Assembly: GCA_946490455.1 (NCBI GenBank)
Contig: CAMLXE010000037.1
Span: forward strand, 1 to 10,516
Source: an uncultured Desulfovibrio sp.
GTDB lineage: Bacteria; Desulfobacterota; Desulfovibrionia; Desulfovibrionales; Desulfovibrionaceae
Direction: 5' to 3'
Length of the DNA: 10,516 bases
The notes beneath the pieces are model-generated. The model was not told the origin of the DNA. It saw only the letters and a list, made by a program, of their open reading frames with translations, and ran no database searches. Below, one piece after another: positions 6,749-10,516 of this stretch (its first letter is position 1; each line of letters opens with the position of its first letter). Both the position numbers and the translations under genes were made by a program.

Positions 6749-6787
6749 CCTCAGAATGCGACACGGTCGTTAGAGGAACTTTTTTTT
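6749..6787 (+). terminator. Probable terminator of the deacetylase gene
   Basis: CCTC (6749-6752) pairs with GAGG (6773-6776), and an inner stem CGAC/GTCG (three-base loop ACG) lies between them, separated by an internal loop. The 3' side is followed by AAC and eight Ts (6780-6787). It lies about 110 bases after the stop, so the transcript has a long tail. Confidence 0.55.
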
Positions 6788-7001
6788 GAGGAAGACAGGT
6801 CACAGGGAGACCCCGTAACTCTTGCGTATGGTCAGTCAGGCAGAGCCGAGTCCCGTAGAGGACGCGAACCTGGTGGATTGAAGAGCGTGTGGGGGACGGT
6901 CCTCTCTGATGGAATGAGCGAAAGACGCTTTGCTGTCAGGCCGCAGGACTGAAAACGAGATATGCCTGAATCAACAGACTGTTGCTTTCGCTTTGACTGA
7001 A
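6788..7001. other. Noncoding region between terminators, nothing recognised
   Basis: Together with 6636-6748 this gives over 400 bases without a gene between two facing units. It contains small dyads such as GGTC/GACC around 6799-6813, CAACA-GAC-TGTTG around 6972-6984, and TTGCTT/AAGCAA (6982-6987, 7000-7005). I compared it by eye with RNase P, SRP, 6S and tmRNA signatures and found no match. No open frame looks coding. Confidence 0.4.
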
Positions 7002-7032
7002 GCAAAAAGGCGGGAAAAGAATCTCCCGCCTT
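7002..7032 (-). terminator. Rho-independent terminator of the YchJ-like gene
   Basis: AAGGCGGGA (7007-7015) and TCCCGCCTT (7024-7032) form a perfect 9-bp GC-rich stem with an 8-base loop. Read on the minus strand it ends in CCGCCTTTTTGC, giving the T-tail. It lies 27 bases past the stop codon of the minus-strand gene. Confidence 0.85.
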
Positions 7033-7059
7033 AAGGACAGCTTCATTGAACCTGATCTG

Positions 7060-7554
7060 TCAGCTGTTTTTCCCACAGCATTTTTTGTATTTTTTGCCAC
7101 TGCCACAGGGACAGGGTTCGTTACGGCCTATTTTGGGCGTTTCACGGCGATAGGGTTCCTGTCCATATACATTGCCGTCCACATAGTACCAGCGATTGTC
7201 TTCACGGCGGAAGAAGGCGTCTTCGCGCATGGACTGAGGCATTCCCCGTACGGCATAGTGGGCTTCAAAGGAGACTTCTCCGGTATCGTCGTCAGCTGTT
7301 CCCTTACGGGTGGAGAGAATGTCGAGGCCGGTCCATTCCACAGCTTCGGACCATTGCTGCATTTCGGCGTGATCGGTTTCACTGCGCAGATCGGGATGAA
7401 CTGTTTCGTTCAGATAGTCGAATTTGCGCAGAGCATGGGCCGTATAGCGGGAGCGCATGAGGGCTTCGGCTGTCGGAGCGCTATCACGGCCTTCAATATA
7501 GGGTTCGCAGCATTCTTCATAAGCGCGGCCGGAGCCGCAGGGGCACAGAGTCAT
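7060..7554 (-). CDS. ychJ: YchJ-family protein (UPF0225) with SEC-C motifs at both ends
   Basis: The 164-residue product is close to the family's usual length (about 150-160). It has a SEC-C zinc motif at each end: CPCGSGRAYEECC (Cys4, Cys6, Cys15, Cys16) and CPCGSGKKYKKCC (Cys148, Cys150, Cys159, Cys160). Between them (about 26-128) is the YchJ middle domain of NTF2-like fold, with ALMRSRYTAHALRKFDYL and FFRREDNRWYYVDG as landmarks. SEC-C is also the zinc module that SecA uses to bind SecB and ribosomes. A link to protein export or translation is therefore plausible, but the function of YchJ is not established. The ATG is preceded by GGAGGAAAC, a strong site. The gene is alone, with its own terminator. 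Confidence 0.92.
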   Translation of the reverse strand: MTLCPCGSGRAYEECCEPYIEGRDSAPTAEALMRSRYTAHALRKFDYLNETVHPDLRSETDHAEMQQWSEAVEWTGLDILSTRKGTADDDTGEVSFEAHYAVRGMPQSMREDAFFRREDNRWYYVDGNVYGQEPYRRETPKIGRNEPCPCGSGKKYKKCCGKNS

Positions 7555-7572
7555 GTTTCCTCCGGAATACGG

Positions 7573-7585
7573 CAGGCTGAGCCTG
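7573..7585 (-). promoter_or_regulatory. Small dyad just before the YchJ-like ribosome site
   Basis: CAGGC-TGA-GCCTG is a perfect 5-bp stem with a 3-base loop, 9 bases before the GGAGG site on the minus-strand transcript. It could influence ribosome access, or be chance. Confidence 0.25.
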
Positions 7586-7754
7586 TTCGTGGTGTGATTT
7601 TCGGGGTTGTGGTTACGGTGTCACGTGGCGGGAGTCAAGCCTTTCGCGTGAAAACCGGATTTTTCTTCGGCCGTAAAACCAGAACAGCCCGCCGAGGGGC
7701 AGGCCGTTATGGGAGGAAGGAAAATGAAAACAAAAGAAGAAAGGAATTGCTAAA

Positions 7755-7763
7755 GTTATAGCA
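7755..7763 (-). promoter_or_regulatory. Extended -10 promoter candidate for the YchJ-like gene
   Basis: On the minus strand TGCTATAAC (7763-7755) is an extended -10 element: TG, one base, then TATAAC with 5 of 6 matches. It would give a leader of nearly 200 bases. A rival candidate closer in is TTGACT (7638-7633), 17 bases, TAACCA (7615-7610), with a good -35 but a poor -10. Confidence 0.3.
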
Positions 7764-7942
7764 AGAAACCTGCCAGTATTTGCTCTGGTCAACAGACTTC
7801 TTTTTGGATAATGTTTTTACAGGATTACATGAGATAGAAAAAAGAAGCCCCTGTTTGCTTGGTCTCAGATTTTGTACCAGTCCGGAGATGTTCCCGGTAT
7901 ACGGTAGGGGCAGGCCAAAATTTTTTACCAGGAGTTTTTGTC

Positions 7943-8701
7943 ATGCAGGCCATAGGTATTGTGGGATTCAGCAATTCTGGGAAGACCACACTGGCTTCCC
8001 GGCTTTCCGAATGTCTCGAAGCAAAGGGACTGCGGGTTGCCATTGCCAAATATACGCATCATGAGCTGGACAAGCCGGATACGGATACGGCGCTGCTCAT
8101 GAAACCCGGGCGGACCATCATTGGGCTGAGCAATCTGAGGACCGGGGGCGGGGAAGCCATGATTCATTGGGGAAATCCCTGTGATCTCACGCACCTTGTT
8201 CCTTACCTTGACGCTGATATCCTGCTTGTGGAAGGGGGAAAGACCCTTGGCTGGCTGCCACGTATCCTCTGTCTGCGTTCAACACCGGAACTGCTGGCCG
8301 CGCTTCCAAATGGTCTCGACGCCCTTCACCCTGAGCTTGCGCTGGCAAGTTACGGGGAAAATCGTCTGCCAGGTCTGCATGCCTATAGTGTGGAAGAGCT
8401 GGATGCTCTGGTTGATCTTATCCTTGAACGGGCTTTCATGTTGCCGGGACTGGACTGTGGTGCCTGTGGTGAAAAAAATTGTTCGGCCCTTGCTGCCCGC
8501 ATTGTTGCCGGAGAAGCTTCCCCGGAAGCCTGCAAGGCTGTGGGGAGCCGGTTGGAAGTGGAAGTCAACGGACATCCCGTGGGGCTGAATCCCTTTGCTT
8601 CCAGAGTGATTGCAGGAGGTCTGGAAGGAATGCTTTCTGCACTGAAAGGGGTTACGTCCGGTGGAGATGTGGTTATCAGACTGCATCGTCACTCTGTCTG
8701 A
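7943..8701 (+). CDS. mobB: MobB-type GTPase fused to a 4Fe-4S domain
   Basis: The product has 252 residues. The N-terminal 160 are a MobB-like P-loop domain: Walker A GFSNSGKTT (8-16), switch-like HHELDKPDTDTALL (39-52) and Walker B-like ADILLVEGGK (91-100). MobB assists the step that adds GMP to molybdopterin, giving the guanine dinucleotide cofactor of formate dehydrogenases and related Mo/W enzymes. A short link leads to a four-cysteine cluster motif GLDCGACGEKNC...C (Cys172, 175, 180, 197), like the Fe-S domain of RnfB and the corrinoid/CO-dehydrogenase proteins. The final 45 residues (VEVNGHPVGLNPFAS, LSALKGV) are a small conserved-looking tail. ATG 7943 follows AGGAG by 8 bases. The frame is open upstream to 7859 but that part is poor in sense. 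E. coli MobB lacks the Fe-S part, so the cluster's role is open. No moa/mob partners lie nearby. Confidence 0.85.
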   Translation: MQAIGIVGFSNSGKTTLASRLSECLEAKGLRVAIAKYTHHELDKPDTDTALLMKPGRTIIGLSNLRTGGGEAMIHWGNPCDLTHLVPYLDADILLVEGGKTLGWLPRILCLRSTPELLAALPNGLDALHPELALASYGENRLPGLHAYSVEELDALVDLILERAFMLPGLDCGACGEKNCSALAARIVAGEASPEACKAVGSRLEVEVNGHPVGLNPFASRVIAGGLEGMLSALKGVTSGGDVVIRLHRHSV

Positions 8702-8829
8702 GCAAAATGGACTTGATGTCCACCTGATACCGTTGGTGAATACCGCTTCTGTTGCGCCGAGGCGTGCGCGTCATTCAGCGTCAGAGGTGGTGTTTGGGGG
8801 AGGCAGCGTTTTCTAGTCTTGTGAGTTGA

Positions 8830-8887
8830 ACAAAACTCGGGAAGACCGGATGCAGCGAACCTGTTCTTCTCGTTTGCATCGTTTTGT
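8830..8887. other. Composite bulged stem-loop
   Basis: Three helices stack on a continuous 3' arm: ACAAAAC (8830-8836) with GTTTTGT (8881-8887), GATGCA (8849-8854) with TGCATC (8875-8880), and AAC (8858-8860) with GTT (8872-8874). Bulges of 12 and 3 bases lie only on the 5' side, and the loop has 11 bases. That makes 16 Watson-Crick pairs. It may be part of an RNA element. Confidence 0.35.
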
Positions 8888-9017
8888 GGGCACTGGAAGC
8901 ATCTCTGTCTATTGTCCTGAATAGGCTCATATTTGAAAAGAAGAAGCCGCACATCGGGGAGGATCCTGGCAAAGTTCTGATTTTTTATCAGAAAACTTGA
9001 CTTCCTTTGTATGTCGT

Positions 9018-9065
9018 CCAGCCCCATATGTGGGGGAGTCTGGTTAGGCCGGGGCCTTTGTTCTT
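9018..9065 (+). terminator. Tandem hairpins ending in a T-rich tail, possible terminator
   Basis: CCAG-CCCCA-TATG-TGGGG-GAGT-CTGG forms a nested hairpin (9018-9043). A short AGGC-CGGG-GCCT hairpin (9046-9057) follows, and then TTGTTCTTT. It could end a transcript from the mobB-like gene or a small RNA. The second stem is only 4 bp with a GC-rich loop, so it is a weak call. Confidence 0.3.
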
Positions 9066-9401
9066 TGAAGCTGATTCCACGGAGAAAAGGAATACGGCCG
9101 CTTGTGTACAGCTTCAATGAACAGAGCTCAGTCCTCGATGGCTGGGGCTACCTTACTTTTTGAGGTCCATTGGCTTGACAGTCAGCCGTCCTTTCTGAGC
9201 CTGATGTTTGGCCTGTACTCAGAGGCAACCCTTGTGTCCAACAAGAAGGATGGAGCTGATTGGGCATCCTTTCATATCCTGGAGAGGCGTGGCATAGCAG
9301 AAATTGGGTTGCTTCAGGAGGCAGAGAATATCCAGACTTGACTTTTGGGGTAAAGATGCGTAACGCTCTGGGGCTTACAATTTTGAAGATGGAGAAGGTC
9401 C

Positions 9402-10516
9402 ATGTTTGAAAGTCTGTCTGACAGGTTGTCCAGCGCATTCCGCTCGTTAAGCGGACGGGCGCAGCTCACCGAGGAGAATATCCGCGATGGCCTGCGTGAG
9501 GTGCGTCTTGCCCTGTTGGAGGCCGACGTCAATTTCCGTGTGGTCAAGGATTTCGTAGAGCGGGTACGCGAGCGTGTTCTTGGACAGGACGTGGAAAAGA
9601 GCCTCACTCCATCCCAGCAGCTTATCAAGGTTGTCCATGAGGAGCTGATAGATCTTCTTGGCGGAGAGACCACGGAACTGAATCTGCGTGGAGGCCAGCC
9701 TGGCGTCATCATGATGGTCGGCCTTCAGGGGTCAGGTAAGACCACATCGGCAGGTAAGCTCGCCAATCTTCTGCGCAAGCAGAAGATGCGGCCCTATCTC
9801 GTTCCTGTAGATGTCTATCGTCCTGCTGCTATCGATCAGCTTCGGACCCTGGCCAGGCAGCTGGACATTCCCTGCTTTGCCTCATCGGTTGAGATGAAGC
9901 CCGTGGATATCGTACGGGCAGCCATAGAGGAAGCCAGATCGCTCCAGTGTACGGTTGTTATCCTTGATACGGCTGGCCGTCTGCATGTGGATGCGCCCCT
10001 CATGCAGGAACTGGTGGATATCAAGTCTGCCGTACAGCCGCAGGAAATTTTGTTTGTGGCTGATGCCATGACCGGTCAGGATGCCGTGACCGTGGCTGAA
10101 GCCTTTAATGCTGATCTTGCCCTGACTGGTGTGGTCCTGACAAAAATGGACGGTGATGCCCGCGGTGGTGCGGCTCTGTCCATTAAGTCCGTGACCGGAG
10201 CAGCTGTCAAATATGTGGGAACCGGCGAAAAGCTGTCCGACCTGGAGGTATTCCATCCAGAGCGCGTGGCCGGGCGTATTCTCGGTATGGGTGACATGCT
10301 CACCCTGATTGAGAAGGCGCAAAGTTCCTTTGAGGCCGAAGAAGCAGAGGCAATGGCCAAAAAGCTTCAGAAGGCCACTTTTGATTTTGAAGATTTTCGG
10401 ACCCAGATGCGCCGTATGAAGCAGATTGGGTCGCTTGAGAGTATCCTCAAACTGATTCCCGGTTTGGGTGGACTCACATCCAAACTGGGTGACATGAAGG
10501 TGCCGGAACAGGAAAT
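9402..10516 (+). CDS. ffh: Signal recognition particle protein Ffh, 3' end cut by window
   Basis: Ffh is the GTPase that, with 4.5S RNA and the receptor FtsY, carries ribosomes making membrane proteins to the translocon. 371 residues are present of about 450-500 expected. The N helical bundle spans 1-95 (ALLEADVNFRVVKDF at 37-51). The G domain follows, with G1 GLQGSGKTT (107-115), DVYRPAA (137-143), G3 DTAGR (189-193), G4 TKMDGDARGG (247-256) and the closing GTGEK (273-277). The methionine-rich M domain starts near GMGDML (295-300) and contains QMRRMKQIG and the LIPGLGG loop (351-357). It is cut before the end of the RNA-binding part. The ATG follows GGAG by 7 bases. In many bacteria ffh leads into rpsP, rimM, trmD and rplS, so those are expected just outside the window. 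Confidence 0.98.
   Translation, partial: MFESLSDRLSSAFRSLSGRAQLTEENIRDGLREVRLALLEADVNFRVVKDFVERVRERVLGQDVEKSLTPSQQLIKVVHEELIDLLGGETTELNLRGGQPGVIMMVGLQGSGKTTSAGKLANLLRKQKMRPYLVPVDVYRPAAIDQLRTLARQLDIPCFASSVEMKPVDIVRAAIEEARSLQCTVVILDTAGRLHVDAPLMQELVDIKSAVQPQEILFVADAMTGQDAVTVAEAFNADLALTGVVLTKMDGDARGGAALSIKSVTGAAVKYVGTGEKLSDLEVFHPERVAGRILGMGDMLTLIEKAQSSFEAEEAEAMAKKLQKATFDFEDFRTQMRRMKQIGSLESILKLIPGLGGLTSKLGDMKVPEQE

Larger units (their letters stand above)
7555..7942. other. Shared upstream region of divergent ychJ-like and mobB-like genes
   Basis: This 388-base stretch holds the leaders of two divergent genes. A mini-ORF (7724-7753, MKTKEERNC) has a very good ribosome site, GGGAGGAAGGAAA. Its stop codon lies inside a hairpin TTGCTA/TAGCAA (7747-7752, 7759-7764). 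Further right, CTTCTTTTT (7797-7805) and AAAAAGAAG (7839-7847) form a 9-bp inverted repeat around a GATAAT box (7807-7812). TGGTCA (7786-7791) could be its -35, but at only 15 bases. GCCCCT (7847-7852) and AGGGGC (7906-7911) then enclose a folded leader of about 65 bases, followed by TTTTTT (7921-7926). Confidence 0.45.
8702..9401. other. 700-base gap before ffh with several hairpins, no convincing gene
   Basis: This is the longest noncoding stretch. Visible structures are a composite stem at 8830-8887, a stem TTCTGAT/ATCAGAA (8975-8981, 8987-8993), a nested hairpin at 9018-9043, and a short GC hairpin with a T-rich tail at 9046-9065. A plus-strand frame at 9102-9341 (79 codons) has neither a good start nor a recognisable family. 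TACAAT (9376-9381) is a good -10 for ffh, but I see no -35 at proper spacing. Confidence 0.5.

Noticed and set aside
6788..7001. Possible RNase P or other housekeeping RNA, because GAGGAAGACAGG vaguely resembles the RNase P start
   Set aside because: None of the other conserved RNase P segments is present, and the 3' part does not match any RNA I know.
8689..9117. 142-codon minus-strand frame in the gap before ffh
   Set aside because: It needs a TTG start, has no ribosome site, and its composition is typical of noncoding sequence.
9102..9341. 79-codon plus-strand frame upstream of ffh
   Set aside because: It has a TTG start or an internal ATG without a ribosome site at proper spacing, and no recognisable family. 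Kept only as a remark in the gap entry.

Overview
The window reads as chromosomal DNA of an anaerobic, Gram-negative bacterium, most likely a sulfate-reducer relative (Desulfovibrionaceae, Desulfobacterota). This is an inference from the gene set: a two-subunit oxygen-sensitive class I fumarase, a glutaminyl-tRNA synthetase, a MobB-type GTPase fused to a 4Fe-4S domain, and a moderate GC content. No phage, insertion sequence, CRISPR, rRNA or tRNA was found.

Layout: (1) the minus strand at 1-551 carries the 5' part of an unrecognised gene that runs off the left edge, with a good promoter and a hairpin in its leader. (2) 1128-2554 is a two-gene fumarase operon (alpha then beta, coupled by a Shine-Dalgarno that overlaps the alpha stop). 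(3) 2798-3142 encodes a small exported EF-hand protein and ends in a strong terminator. (4) 3338-5047 is glnS with its own terminator. Directly behind it lies a second strong terminator facing the other way, with no gene feeding it. (5) 5562-6635 is an exported NodB-type polysaccharide deacetylase with a disordered tail. (6) 7060-7554, minus strand, is a YchJ-like protein with SEC-C zinc motifs at both ends and a clear terminator. (7) 7943-8701 is the MobB/4Fe-4S fusion. (8) 9402-10516 is the 5' five-sixths or so of ffh, the protein of the signal recognition particle, cut by the right edge.

Apart from fumAB the genes look like single transcription units with unrelated housekeeping jobs: central carbon metabolism, tRNA charging, protein targeting, molybdenum cofactor maturation and envelope modification. 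Coding density is only about 70 percent. Five gene-free stretches of roughly 370 to 700 bases hold dyads and hairpins but no convincing protein genes. I see no clearly new multi-gene system. The best leads are the orphan minus-strand terminator after glnS, the structured leader of the mobB-like gene, the 700-base gap before ffh, and the unknown gene at the left edge.
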